64,000 nt of DNA from Lachnospiraceae bacterium. GTDB taxonomy: Bacteria > Bacillota > Clostridia > Lachnospirales > Lachnospiraceae. The DNA is taken from the NCBI GenBank assembly GCA_021771755.1, contig JAETOL010000002.1, forward strand, positions 62,001 through 126,000. Reading direction: 5' to 3'. Under the pieces are notes generated by a model. It searched no databases, was not told the origin of the DNA, and saw only the letters and a program-made list of their open reading frames with translations. The translations under genes and the position numbers were made by a program. Positions 18,571-28,023 of this stretch are shown here, one piece after another; positions within the stretch are counted from its first letter, which is position 1, and each line of letters begins with the position of its first letter.

Positions 18571-19857
18571 ATGAAGAAAAAAACAGTTGCAGCAATGTTG
18601 ATGGTGTGTATGACTCTTAGTATGACAGCTTGCGGCGGAGAAGAAGAGAAGCCCGCTGAAAAGACAGAAAGTGCCGCAGAAACAGCAGAGACAGACAAGG
18701 AAGAAGAAAAGGAAGAGAAAACCGAAGCAGAAAATACAAAGGATCAGGCAAAAGCATCGGTAAGGCTTGTTTCTGTAGAAGATATATCCAAGTATATCAC
18801 AGTTGGAGAATATAAAGGCCTGGAGCTGGACAAGGTGGTTGCTCCGGTATCAGACAGTGAGACAGATGTAGAAATAGAGTTCCGCCTTCAGGAAAGTCCG
18901 GAGGAGGTCCAGGGAGCATCTGTTGAGACAGGAGACCAGGTAAGGATCAATTTTACAGGTACAATTGATGGAGAGTCTTTTGATGGAGGAACAGAGCAGG
19001 ATTATGATCTGATCGTGGGTGAAAGCGGAATTACAGAGGAATTCGATCAGGGTGTTCTGGGAATGAAGAAAGGTGAAACAAAAGAGATCAATGTTCATTT
19101 TCCGGAAGAATATTATGACAGTGAAGTAGCTGGAAAATCTGCAGTGTATGAGGTAACGGTGCAGAAGATCAGCCGTACACCGGAACTGACAGATGAATGG
19201 GTAGCTGCCAATACAGAAAGCAAAACTGTGGAAGAATACCGTGAGGCTGTAAAAAAAGAACTTGAAGCAGACGCAGAGATGATGGCAGGATACGCATTGC
19301 AGACAGATGCATGGAATCAGGTTCTGGAAACTTCAGAAATAAAGGAATACCCGGAAGAGGATATTCAGGAAGCGATTGATGCCTATAAGGCCTTAAATGA
19401 GGAATATATCCAGCAGGCCGAAATGGATATGAGTGAATTCCTGAAGTCTCAGGGAATCACAGAGGAAGAATATGAAGAAGAGTGCAGACAATATGCCGAG
19501 TCCAAAGTAGAACAGAATCTGATCGTACAGTATATTATGGATCAGGAGAATCTGAGCTTTGAGGACGAGGATGCAGAAGAGATTCAGAAAGAACTGATAC
19601 AGCAGTATGGCGCTGCGGATATTGAGGAGCTTGTGGAATATTATGGACAGACTGCAGTAAACGAATCTCTGGCACTTCTCAGAGTAGAGAAATTTATCAT
19701 AGATAACGCAGAGATCAATGAAAAGACAGGAGGAAGCGCTGACGCTGCTGAGAATGAGGACGCCCTGGAGGAAGACGATGCATACGTTACAGAAGAAGAG
19801 GCTGGTGTGCAGCAGACAGACAGCGGTGAAACAGAGGATCTGGTAGTCGAAGAATAA
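18571..19857 (+). CDS. Extracytoplasmic trigger-factor-like peptidyl-prolyl isomerase lipoprotein (FKBP domain)
   Basis: MKKKTVAAMLMVCMTLSMTACGG lipobox; GDQVRINFTGTIDGESFDGGTEQDYDLIVGESGITEEFDQGVLGMKKGETKEINVHFPEEY; RBS gaaaggag; tracked ORF start 18397 is upstream of the true start. Confidence 0.85.
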   Translation: MKKKTVAAMLMVCMTLSMTACGGEEEKPAEKTESAAETAETDKEEEKEEKTEAENTKDQAKASVRLVSVEDISKYITVGEYKGLELDKVVAPVSDSETDVEIEFRLQESPEEVQGASVETGDQVRINFTGTIDGESFDGGTEQDYDLIVGESGITEEFDQGVLGMKKGETKEINVHFPEEYYDSEVAGKSAVYEVTVQKISRTPELTDEWVAANTESKTVEEYREAVKKELEADAEMMAGYALQTDAWNQVLETSEIKEYPEEDIQEAIDAYKALNEEYIQQAEMDMSEFLKSQGITEEEYEEECRQYAESKVEQNLIVQYIMDQENLSFEDEDAEEIQKELIQQYGAADIEELVEYYGQTAVNESLALLRVEKFIIDNAEINEKTGGSADAAENEDALEEDDAYVTEEEAGVQQTDSGETEDLVVEE

Positions 19858-20037
19858 CCTGCCGGAGGCTGTTTTTTATCATCTGTCCGGATGAATCTGT
19901 GGAAAATGGATAATTTTAGGAAAATTTAAGAAAAATCCCGAAATCACAGGGGAAGTTCTATTGTATTTCTCTGGAAAATAGAGTATGATAGACAAGACAA
20001 ACAAACATAGATTCATGTAATAATGGGTGGGCAGCAA

Positions 20038-21345
20038 ATGGATAAAAGAGTATTACGAGAAAGAATGCGAAAGAAACAGCAGCAGCTGCGCCGGCGTAAG
20101 ATGATGAAGCTTGGCGGCTATGTACTTGCTGTTATATTGATCGTTGTATTTATCATAAAAGGTATCATCCTTCCTATCACGAAGGGAATCAGCGGAAAAG
20201 ATGCGGATAAACCGGTACAGGTAGAGGCGGATGCAGATAAAACAACAGACACAGGAGAAACCGAAACTGCGAAAGCGGAGGAGGAAGAAGGGGCTGTCAG
20301 GATGCCTCTTGCAACAGCTTCACATATCACCAAGGCTTCAGATATGACAGCTGGATGGCATGAGGACGAAAATGGAAAATGGTATCAGAATTATGACAGA
20401 ACCTACTATGCCGGCGGCATCCAGGAAATAGACGGAAAGACATACTCCTTTGATGACGACGGGTACATACAGACCGGATGGGTAAGCGATGGATTTGATG
20501 ATCTGTATTTTAATGATGATGGCTCCTATAATCCGGAAAAACATAAAACACGAATTGCGCTTACTTTTGACGATGGCCCGGGACAGTACACAGACCAGCT
20601 TCTGGACTGTTTGGAAGAAAATAATGCGCATGCAACTTTCTTTATGCAGGGAATCAATGTAGGAGACTGGGAATCTACCGTGCAGCGTATGGTGGATATT
20701 GGGTGTGAGCTTGGAAATCATAGCTGGGATCATCCGGAAGCGACCCTTCAGGGAATTTCAGATGAGGCTGTGATCGAACAGTTCCAGAAGACGGATGCAG
20801 CCCTTGAAAAAGCAAGCGGACAGCGATCAACGGTAGCCCGTGCACCTTATGGGGCAGCAGGCGAAAGAGAGTTCCAGCTTGCGCAGAAACCTTTCTTTAT
20901 GTGGTCTCTGGATACAGAGGACTGGCGTTATATGGATGTACAGCATAATATTGATGCAGTTATGAACGGAGATCTGACAGATGGTTCGATCATTTTGATG
21001 CACGATATTCATGAGCCGTCTGTACAGGCAGCGCTTCAGATCATTCCGCAGCTTGTGGAAAAAGGTTATAAGCTGATGACAGTCAGTGAACTTGCAGCTG
21101 CAAAAGACGTAGAGCTGCAGTATGCTTCCTATGTGGATTTCTGGGACAGCAGTCTGGCGAAAGGCCTGGTGGCAGGTTATGACGGACCACTTCTTGCTTC
21201 AGACAGTTCTGATGGAAGCTCTGGTGATGGCAGTGATATTTCTGACGGAAGTCAGGACGATGGATCTGGAGAAGATTACTCTGATGGAAGCGAAGAGGAT
21301 TATTCTGACGGCGAAGATTACAGCGACGGAAGTGAAGAATACTGA
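20038..21345 (+). CDS. Polysaccharide deacetylase (CE4) with N-terminal TM, cell-wall-binding-like repeat and acidic C-tail
   Basis: RIALTFDDGPGQYTDQLLDCL; CELGNHSWDHPEATL; GWHEDENGKWYQNYDR...; C-terminal SDGS/DGS repeats. Confidence 0.85.
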   Translation: MDKRVLRERMRKKQQQLRRRKMMKLGGYVLAVILIVVFIIKGIILPITKGISGKDADKPVQVEADADKTTDTGETETAKAEEEEGAVRMPLATASHITKASDMTAGWHEDENGKWYQNYDRTYYAGGIQEIDGKTYSFDDDGYIQTGWVSDGFDDLYFNDDGSYNPEKHKTRIALTFDDGPGQYTDQLLDCLEENNAHATFFMQGINVGDWESTVQRMVDIGCELGNHSWDHPEATLQGISDEAVIEQFQKTDAALEKASGQRSTVARAPYGAAGEREFQLAQKPFFMWSLDTEDWRYMDVQHNIDAVMNGDLTDGSIILMHDIHEPSVQAALQIIPQLVEKGYKLMTVSELAAAKDVELQYASYVDFWDSSLAKGLVAGYDGPLLASDSSDGSSGDGSDISDGSQDDGSGEDYSDGSEEDYSDGEDYSDGSEEY

Positions 21346-21396
21346 TTCAGTAAGTTTCAGGAAGAAAAAGTAAAGTAAGAAAAAAGCGAAATAAGA

Positions 21397-21436
21397 AAAG
21401 CGGATAAGAGGTCAGACTTCTTGTCCGCTTTTTTCG
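21397..21436 (+). terminator. Rho-independent terminator
   Basis: AAAGCGGATAAGAGGTCAGACTTCTTGTCCGCTTTTTT. Confidence 0.85.
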
Positions 21437-21534
21437 ATAGCAGAAAATTCTGTTGAAGAGATAAGTGAATTTGGGTATAATAGGGATAGATCATTTCAGA
21501 GCCGTGAAAGGGTCTGAGACAGGAGGACAGCGTA

Positions 21535-22887
21535 GTGGGAAGTTGGTTTGAAGAAGCAGTATTTTATCACATGTATCCGATCGGAATGACCGGAGCACCA
21601 AGGAAAAATGAAGGGACAGAGGTGGTGCACAGATTTGACAGCCTGATGAAATGGCTGCCTCATATTAAGGAGCTGGGATGTACAGCCATTTATATCGGAC
21701 CGTTGTTTGAATCATCCACACACGGTTATGATACACGGGATTACCGGGTGGTTGACAGACGTCTTGGGGATAATGAAGATTTTAAGAAATTTGTAGCAGA
21801 AGCTCATAAAATGGATATACGGGTTGTGGTGGACGGAGTGTTCAACCATACCGGAAGAGAGTTTTTTGCTTTCCAGGATATACAGAAAAACAGAGAGCAG
21901 TCTCCATACTGCAGCTGGTATAAGGGAATCAATTTTGGATGGAATTCTCCATATAACGACGGATTCGGGTATGAAGCATGGAGAAATTGTTTTGAACTGG
22001 TGAATTTAAACCTCTGGGAGCCGAAGGTAAGGGAATATCTTCTGGATGTGATCGGTTTCTGGATCGATGAATTTGATATAGACGGAATACGTCTTGACTG
22101 TGCAGATTGTCTGGAATTTTCCTTTATGGAAGATATGAGACGTTTTACAAATGAAAAGAAAAAAGATTTCTGGCTGATGGGAGAAGTGATCCATGGGGAT
22201 TACAGCCGTTATGTGAAGCCTGAAATGCTGGATTCCGTAACGAATTATGAACTGCATAAGGGACTGTATTCCGGTCATAACGACCATAACTATTTTGAGA
22301 TTGCACATACTATCCGCAGGGAATTTGATGCAAACGGAGGGATTTATAAGGGACTTCGCCTGTATTCCTTTGTGGATAATCACGATGTAGACAGGATTGC
22401 ATCCAAGCTGAATGTACCGGGTCATATTTATCCGGTATATACACTGCTTTTTACCCTTCCGGGAATCCCCTCCATTTATTATGGTTCGGAGTGGGGAATC
22501 CAGGGGCGTAAGGAAGGCGGAAATGACGATCCTCTCCGCCCGGCTGTGGACATAGAGGAGGCTCTTAAGAATCCTGATGATCCGAAGCTTTTGGAATGGG
22601 TGAAACTTCTGGGAAAAATCCACAGAGAAGAACCGTCACTGGCAGACGGAAGCTATCAGGAACTGCTTCTGACGAACAGGCAGTATGCTTTTGCACGGAA
22701 ACTGGATGGGGAAGGCATCGTAGTGGCAGTGAATAATGATGAAAATCCGGCAGAACTTCGGATCCGGATTCCGGAGGGAGGCAGAAGCTACACAAGCCTG
22801 ATCAGCGGAAAAGAAGCAGTGGTGCAGGATGGCTGTATCTGTGTGACACTTGCGCCGAATGAAAGTGAGATTTTTAAATTTAAGTAA
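21535..22887 (+). CDS. GH13 alpha-amylase family glycosidase
   Basis: GTG start; VVVDGVFNHTGREF, GIRLDCADCLEF, FVDNHDVDRI. Confidence 0.85.
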   Translation: MGSWFEEAVFYHMYPIGMTGAPRKNEGTEVVHRFDSLMKWLPHIKELGCTAIYIGPLFESSTHGYDTRDYRVVDRRLGDNEDFKKFVAEAHKMDIRVVVDGVFNHTGREFFAFQDIQKNREQSPYCSWYKGINFGWNSPYNDGFGYEAWRNCFELVNLNLWEPKVREYLLDVIGFWIDEFDIDGIRLDCADCLEFSFMEDMRRFTNEKKKDFWLMGEVIHGDYSRYVKPEMLDSVTNYELHKGLYSGHNDHNYFEIAHTIRREFDANGGIYKGLRLYSFVDNHDVDRIASKLNVPGHIYPVYTLLFTLPGIPSIYYGSEWGIQGRKEGGNDDPLRPAVDIEEALKNPDDPKLLEWVKLLGKIHREEPSLADGSYQELLLTNRQYAFARKLDGEGIVVAVNNDENPAELRIRIPEGGRSYTSLISGKEAVVQDGCICVTLAPNESEIFKFK

Positions 22888-22915
22888 ATATAAGGACTAA
22901 GGGAGGTACTTTCTG

Positions 22916-24802
22916 ATGGGAGAGAAAATGCAGTTTTCAGAGTTGGATCAATATCTGTTTGGACAGGGGACCCATTATGATATTTATAAGAAACTTGGTG
23001 CGCATCCCACGACTGAAGGCAGAAAAAAGGGAGTTTATTTTGCCGTATGGGCGCCTAATGCCCAGTCGGTTTCTGTAATCGGAGATTTTAACCAGTGGGA
23101 CACAGAAGCCAATCCTATGAAAAAAGCAGGACCTATTGGTGTATTTGAGGTTTTTGTTCCGGGAGCAAAGGTAGGAGATCTCTATAAATTCTTTATTGTG
23201 GGTATGCACGGAGAAAACCTTTATAAAGCAGATCCTTATGCAAACGAAGCGGAATTACGTCCGGGAACTGCATCCAGAGTGGCAGATATCACCAATTATA
23301 AATGGAAAGATACCACATGGATGAAAAAGCGCCCGGAGTTTAACGAGGCTACGGATGCCATGTCCATTTATGAAGTGCATCCGGGTTCCTGGAAGAAGCA
23401 TCCGATTAATGAGGAAGACGAAAACGGATTTTATAATTACAGAGAATTTGCCCATGAGCTTGCAAAATATGTAAAAGAAATGGGTTATACCCATGTGGAA
23501 TTAATGGGAATTGCAGAGCATCCTTTTGACGGCTCCTGGGGCTACCAGGTAACTGGCTATTATGCGCCTACCTCCCGCTACGGAACAGCACAGGACTTTA
23601 AGTACATGGTAGATTATCTTCACCGGAACAAGATCGGCGTGATCCTTGACTGGGTTCCGGCACACTTCCCAAGAGACGCCCATGGTCTGGCAGAATTTGA
23701 TGGAACCGCTGTTTATGAGCATCAGGATCCCCGTCAGGGAGAGCATCCGGACTGGGGAACCAAGATCTATAATTACGGACGTCCGGAGGTGAAGAACTTC
23801 CTGATTGCCAATGCTCTTTTCTGGATAGAGGAATGTCATGTAGATGGCCTTCGTGTAGATGCGGTAGCTTCCATGCTTTATCTGGATTATGGTAAACAGG
23901 ACGGACAGTGGGTGGCAAATAAATATGGTGATAATAAAAACCTGGAAGCCATCGAGTTCTTTAAGCATCTGAATACGGTTGTTCTGGGAAGAAACCATGG
24001 AACGGTTATGATCGCAGAAGAATCCACAGCATGGCCGATGGTTACCGGTAAAGCAGAGGATGACGGTCTTGGATTTTCTCTGAAATGGAATATGGGATGG
24101 ATGAACGACTTTTTGGAATATATGAAGCTGGATCCTTATTTCCGTAAATTCAACCATAATAAGATGACTTTTTCCATGACTTATGCATACAGTGAGAAAT
24201 ACGTTCTTGTGATCTCTCATGATGAGGTAGTACATCTGAAATGTTCCATGCTGAACAAGATGCCGGGCTATCCGGATGACAAGTTCAAGAATCTGAAGGC
24301 TGCCTATGCGTTCATGTTCTTCCACCCAGGCAAAAAACTTCTGTTTATGGGACAGGAATTTGGACAGCTCCGCGAGTGGAGTGAGGAGAGAGAGCTTGAC
24401 TGGTTCCTTCTGGGCGAAGACAATCACAGGGATCTTCAGTCCTTTGTAAAGACTCTCCTGCATATGTACAAAAAATATCCGGCTCTTTACGGCGGGGACA
24501 ATAATCCGGAAGGCTTCGAATGGATCAATGCGGATGACGGAGACAGAAGTATTTTCAGCTTTGTGCGTAAATCTCCTACCAAGAGAAACAACCTTTTGTT
24601 TGTTGTAAACTTTACACCGGTAGAACGCACCGATTATCGGGTTGGCGTTCCCAAAAAGAAACAGTATAAACTGATCATGGATGAGAACGGACTTGTGGAA
24701 AAACCACAGGTATTTAAGGCGGAAACAAAAGAATGTGATAATAGAGAGTATTCTTTTGCATATTCACTGCCGCCATACGGAGTTGCAGTCTTTACATACT
24801 GA
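22916..24802 (+). CDS. glgB: 1,4-alpha-glucan branching enzyme
   Basis: CBM48-like N-terminus; MSIYEVHPGSWKK, GVILDWVPAHFPRD, DGLRVDAVASMLYLDY, ISHDEVVHLKCSML. Confidence 0.95.
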   Translation: MGEKMQFSELDQYLFGQGTHYDIYKKLGAHPTTEGRKKGVYFAVWAPNAQSVSVIGDFNQWDTEANPMKKAGPIGVFEVFVPGAKVGDLYKFFIVGMHGENLYKADPYANEAELRPGTASRVADITNYKWKDTTWMKKRPEFNEATDAMSIYEVHPGSWKKHPINEEDENGFYNYREFAHELAKYVKEMGYTHVELMGIAEHPFDGSWGYQVTGYYAPTSRYGTAQDFKYMVDYLHRNKIGVILDWVPAHFPRDAHGLAEFDGTAVYEHQDPRQGEHPDWGTKIYNYGRPEVKNFLIANALFWIEECHVDGLRVDAVASMLYLDYGKQDGQWVANKYGDNKNLEAIEFFKHLNTVVLGRNHGTVMIAEESTAWPMVTGKAEDDGLGFSLKWNMGWMNDFLEYMKLDPYFRKFNHNKMTFSMTYAYSEKYVLVISHDEVVHLKCSMLNKMPGYPDDKFKNLKAAYAFMFFHPGKKLLFMGQEFGQLREWSEERELDWFLLGEDNHRDLQSFVKTLLHMYKKYPALYGGDNNPEGFEWINADDGDRSIFSFVRKSPTKRNNLLFVVNFTPVERTDYRVGVPKKKQYKLIMDENGLVEKPQVFKAETKECDNREYSFAYSLPPYGVAVFTY

Positions 24803-24955
24803 TATTTTGGACAGTTTCAGGACGATTCTGCTCCGATTTTTGGAAGAAAAAATATTGATTTTTGTGAAAAGATGGGTTATACTGTATGCGTCTGAAAGTT
24901 CAGACAATTACTAATGACGAAGAATCGATAATGGAATCCTGAAAGGAGAATGAAA

Positions 24956-25189
24956 ATGAAAGTATCTAATATTAAAGACGTAGACAAATTTTTTGAAGTA
25001 GTAGACAGCTGTACCGGTAAAGTTGAGCTTGTAACAGGCGAGGGAGACAGATTGAACCTGAAATCCAAACTTTCCCAGTATGTTTCTCTGGCAAATATCT
25101 TCTCAGGCGGAGAGATCCCGGAGCTGGAAATCGTTGCTTATGAAAAAGAGGATATTGATAAGCTGTTAAACTTTATGATCAACGGCTGA
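24956..25189 (+). CDS. Small conserved hypothetical protein
   Basis: MKVSNIKDVDKFFEVVDSCTGKVELVTGEGDRLNLKSKLSQYVSLANIFSGGEIPELEIVAYEKEDIDKLLNFMING; good RBS. Confidence 0.6.
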   Translation: MKVSNIKDVDKFFEVVDSCTGKVELVTGEGDRLNLKSKLSQYVSLANIFSGGEIPELEIVAYEKEDIDKLLNFMING

Positions 25190-25203
25190 TAAAAAGCAAA
25201 AAG

Positions 25204-25237
25204 ACGGGGGCATGACAGGGTTCATGTCCCCGTTATG
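25204..25237 (+). terminator. Terminator-like hairpin without strong T-run
   Basis: ACGGGGGCATGA-CAGGG-TTCATGTCCCCGT. Confidence 0.5.
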
Positions 25238-25359
25238 TGACTGCTGAGATATCTGAATGAAATTGAGGCAGGTGTATATAATAAATAAAAAGCTGTGACC
25301 AGGGGGTATTTTTACTTCCTGGTCAAATGTGCGTTAAATAAGAAAAAGGGGTATAGATC

Positions 25360-26469
25360 ATGACAAAAATTGACATTATCTCCGGCTTTCTTGGAGCCGG
25401 CAAAACAACTCTTATCAAAAAACTTCTTCAGGAGGCTTTTCAGGAAGAACAGGTTGTTCTGATCGAAAATGAATTTGGTGAGATCGGAATTGACGGAGGA
25501 TTTTTGAAGGAAGCAGGAATTGAGATCCGAGAAATGAATTCCGGATGTATCTGCTGTTCTCTGGTAGGTGATTTCGGTGCATCTCTGAAAGAAGTGATCG
25601 AGAAATATCATCCGGACAGAATCCTCATTGAGCCATCAGGCGTAGGCAAGCTGTCCGACGTGATCCGTGCGGTTAAGGATGTGCAGGAAGAGACAGGCCT
25701 TGTACTGAACAGTTATACAACTGTGGTAGACGCCAAGAAATGCAAAATGTATATGAGAAACTTTGGAGAATTTTTTAACAACCAGGTAGAGTATGCAGGC
25801 GCAATCATTATGAGCAGAACGGATATTGTGGATGAGGAAAAAGCTATGCAGTCCATGGAACTTCTTCGTGGATTGAATGCCAAAGCTGCTATTATCACCA
25901 CACCGATCGAAAAGCTGGATGGAAAGAAGCTTCTGGAGGTAATGGAGCATCCGGTATCCCTGGAGCAGGAAATGATGGATGAGGAAGTATGCCCGGAATG
26001 CGGACATGTACATGAGCATGGTCATCATCACGAGCATCACCATGACCATGAGTGCGGATGTGGTCACGATCACGAGGAACATGAGCATCACCATGATCAT
26101 GAGTGCGGATGTGGCCACGATCATGAGGAACACGGGCATCACCATGACCATGAGTGCGGATGCGGTCACGATCATCATCACCATCATCATGCAGATGAGG
26201 TGTTTACAAGCTGGGGCCGCGAGACCATTAAGAAATATTCCAGAGAAAATCTTGAAAAGATCCTGGAGACTCTTTCAGGATCAGAGGAGTACGGTGTGAT
26301 TCTTCGTGCAAAGGGAATGCTTCCGGCAGAAGACGGAACCTGGATCTATTTTGATATGGTTCCGGAGGAAACAGAGATTCGTGAAGGCGCGCCGGAATAT
26401 ACCGGACGCCTCTGCGTGATCGGTTCAAAATTAAACGAGGACAGGCTGGCAGAACTCTTCGGATTATAA
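25360..26469 (+). CDS. COG0523/CobW-family GTPase with His-rich metal-binding insert
   Basis: Walker A GFLGAGKTTLI; SGCICCSL (CxCC); long HHHDHECGCGHDHEEHE repeats. Confidence 0.9.
   Translation: MTKIDIISGFLGAGKTTLIKKLLQEAFQEEQVVLIENEFGEIGIDGGFLKEAGIEIREMNSGCICCSLVGDFGASLKEVIEKYHPDRILIEPSGVGKLSDVIRAVKDVQEETGLVLNSYTTVVDAKKCKMYMRNFGEFFNNQVEYAGAIIMSRTDIVDEEKAMQSMELLRGLNAKAAIITTPIEKLDGKKLLEVMEHPVSLEQEMMDEEVCPECGHVHEHGHHHEHHHDHECGCGHDHEEHEHHHDHECGCGHDHEEHGHHHDHECGCGHDHHHHHHADEVFTSWGRETIKKYSRENLEKILETLSGSEEYGVILRAKGMLPAEDGTWIYFDMVPEETEIREGAPEYTGRLCVIGSKLNEDRLAELFGL
26035..26175 (+). repeat. Intragenic 51-bp tandem repeat, two full copies plus a partial third, encoding HHHDHECGCGHDHEEHE
   Basis: Units begin catcaccatga at 26035, 26086 and 26137. 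Confidence 0.9.
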
Positions 26470-26482
26470 CAGGAGGATGAGG

Positions 26483-27433
26483 ATGAACGAGATTACAGTA
26501 CCCATTTATCTGCTTACAGGTTTTCTGGAAAGTGGAAAGACCTCTTTCCTGAATTTTACGCTGCAGCAGGATTATTTTTATACAGAAGGAAGAACACTTC
26601 TGATCCTCTGTGAAGAGGGAGAAGTGGAATATGACAAAGCAGTTCTGGAAATGAGCAATACGGTAGTAGAGGTCATTGAAAAAGAAGAGGATCTTACGAC
26701 AGACCGTCTGGCGGCTATGGATATTCTGTATCAGCCGGAAAGAGTGATCATAGAATATAACGGTATGTGGCTGGTAAGTAATTTTGAAAAAATGGAAAAG
26801 CCGGCAGGCTGGGGAATAGAGCAGCAGATCACCTGTGTGGATGCAAGTACCTTCCAGATGTATATGGCAAATATGAAATCTATTTTTATGGATATGGTAA
26901 GAGGCAGCGACATGGTGGTGTTTAACCGCTGCAAAAAAGAAGATCCTCTTGCTACTTACAGAAGAGGCATCAAGGTTGCCAATCAGAGGGCAGAGGTGAT
27001 TTTTGAGGATGAAGAAGGCGAATTGGATGATATTTTTCAGGATGAGATGCCTTTTGACGTCAATGCCCCGGTGATCGAGATCCTTCCGGAGGATTATGGG
27101 ATCTGGTTTGTGGACGCGATGGATCATCCGGAAACCTATGAAGGAAAAACTGTGAAGTTTAAAGCAAGAGTCATGAAACCAAGAGGAATGGGAAGTAAAT
27201 TTTTTGTTCCGGGCCGTACTGCCATGACCTGCTGTGCAGACGATACCACATTTCTGGGATATGTGTGCAAAAGCGCTTTTGCACCAAAGCTGAATCCGGG
27301 ACAGTGGGTGGAAGTCACAGCGAAGGTAGGCATTGAAAACCGCATGGAATATCAGGGAGAAGGGATCGTGCTTTATGCAGATTTTGTAGAACCCTGTGAG
27401 CCTCTGGAAGAAGAAATGGTATATTTTAATTAA
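26483..27433 (+). CDS. CobW-like GTPase lacking CxCC, with C-terminal YcgQ/TIGR03943-like domain
   Basis: GFLESGKTSFLNF Walker A; C-terminal GKTVKFKARVMKPRGMGSKFFVPGRTAMTCCADDTTFLGYVC. Confidence 0.7.
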   Translation: MNEITVPIYLLTGFLESGKTSFLNFTLQQDYFYTEGRTLLILCEEGEVEYDKAVLEMSNTVVEVIEKEEDLTTDRLAAMDILYQPERVIIEYNGMWLVSNFEKMEKPAGWGIEQQITCVDASTFQMYMANMKSIFMDMVRGSDMVVFNRCKKEDPLATYRRGIKVANQRAEVIFEDEEGELDDIFQDEMPFDVNAPVIEILPEDYGIWFVDAMDHPETYEGKTVKFKARVMKPRGMGSKFFVPGRTAMTCCADDTTFLGYVCKSAFAPKLNPGQWVEVTAKVGIENRMEYQGEGIVLYADFVEPCEPLEEEMVYFN

Positions 27434-27444
27434 GGAGAAAAAGC

Positions 27445-28023
27445 ATGTATTTAGTAGTTGGTCTGGGAAATCCAGGAAGGCAGTATGAAGCCACCCGGCA
27501 CAACATGGGCTTTGATGTGATCGACCGTCTGGTGGAGGAACACAGGATTCCCCAGGGCGGCGTAAAATTCAATGCCATGTATGGAAAAGGAATCATTGGA
27601 GGAGAACAGGTGCTTCTGATGAAACCTCTCTCTTATATGAATCTGAGCGGCGGTCCTGTAAGGGATATGGCGCATTATTTTAAAATCGATCCGGAAACAG
27701 AGATGATCGTGATTTATGACGATATTGATCTGGAGCCGGGACAGCTGAGGATCCGGAAACAGGGAAGCGCCGGAGGCCATAATGGAATCAAGGATCTGAT
27801 CAAACAGCTGGGAACACAGAAATTTGTCCGTATTAAGGTCGGTGTAGGAGCCAAGCCTCAGGGCTGGGATCTGGCAGACCATGTTCTGGGAAGATTTGAT
27901 ACTCAGGAAAGAAAGTTAGTGAATGAGGCTCAGGAGCGTGCGGCAAAAGCTGTGGAAATGATTCTTTCCAAAGGAACAGACGCAGCCATGAATGAGTTCA
28001 ACAAAAAAACGGGGGTCGTATGA
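27445..28023 (+). CDS. pth: Peptidyl-tRNA hydrolase
   Basis: MYLVVGLGNPGRQYEATRHNMGFDVID; KPLSYMNLSG; GSAGGHNGIKDL. Confidence 0.95.
   Translation: MYLVVGLGNPGRQYEATRHNMGFDVIDRLVEEHRIPQGGVKFNAMYGKGIIGGEQVLLMKPLSYMNLSGGPVRDMAHYFKIDPETEMIVIYDDIDLEPGQLRIRKQGSAGGHNGIKDLIKQLGTQKFVRIKVGVGAKPQGWDLADHVLGRFDTQERKLVNEAQERAAKAVEMILSKGTDAAMNEFNKKTGVV

Noticed and set aside
17823-18698. 291-aa minus-strand ORF
   Set aside because: Antisense to deacetylase paralog B and the PPIase gene.
21200-21345. Repetitive GA-rich DNA at the end of the third deacetylase
   Set aside because: Explained as low-complexity coding sequence for Asp/Ser/Gly-rich tail.
23501-24463. 320-aa minus-strand ORF
   Set aside because: Antisense to glgB; composition typical of a shadow frame.
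26035-26190. CRISPR-like regular repeats
   Set aside because: In-frame His/Cys-coding tandem repeats with no unique spacers; part of the CobW-family protein.
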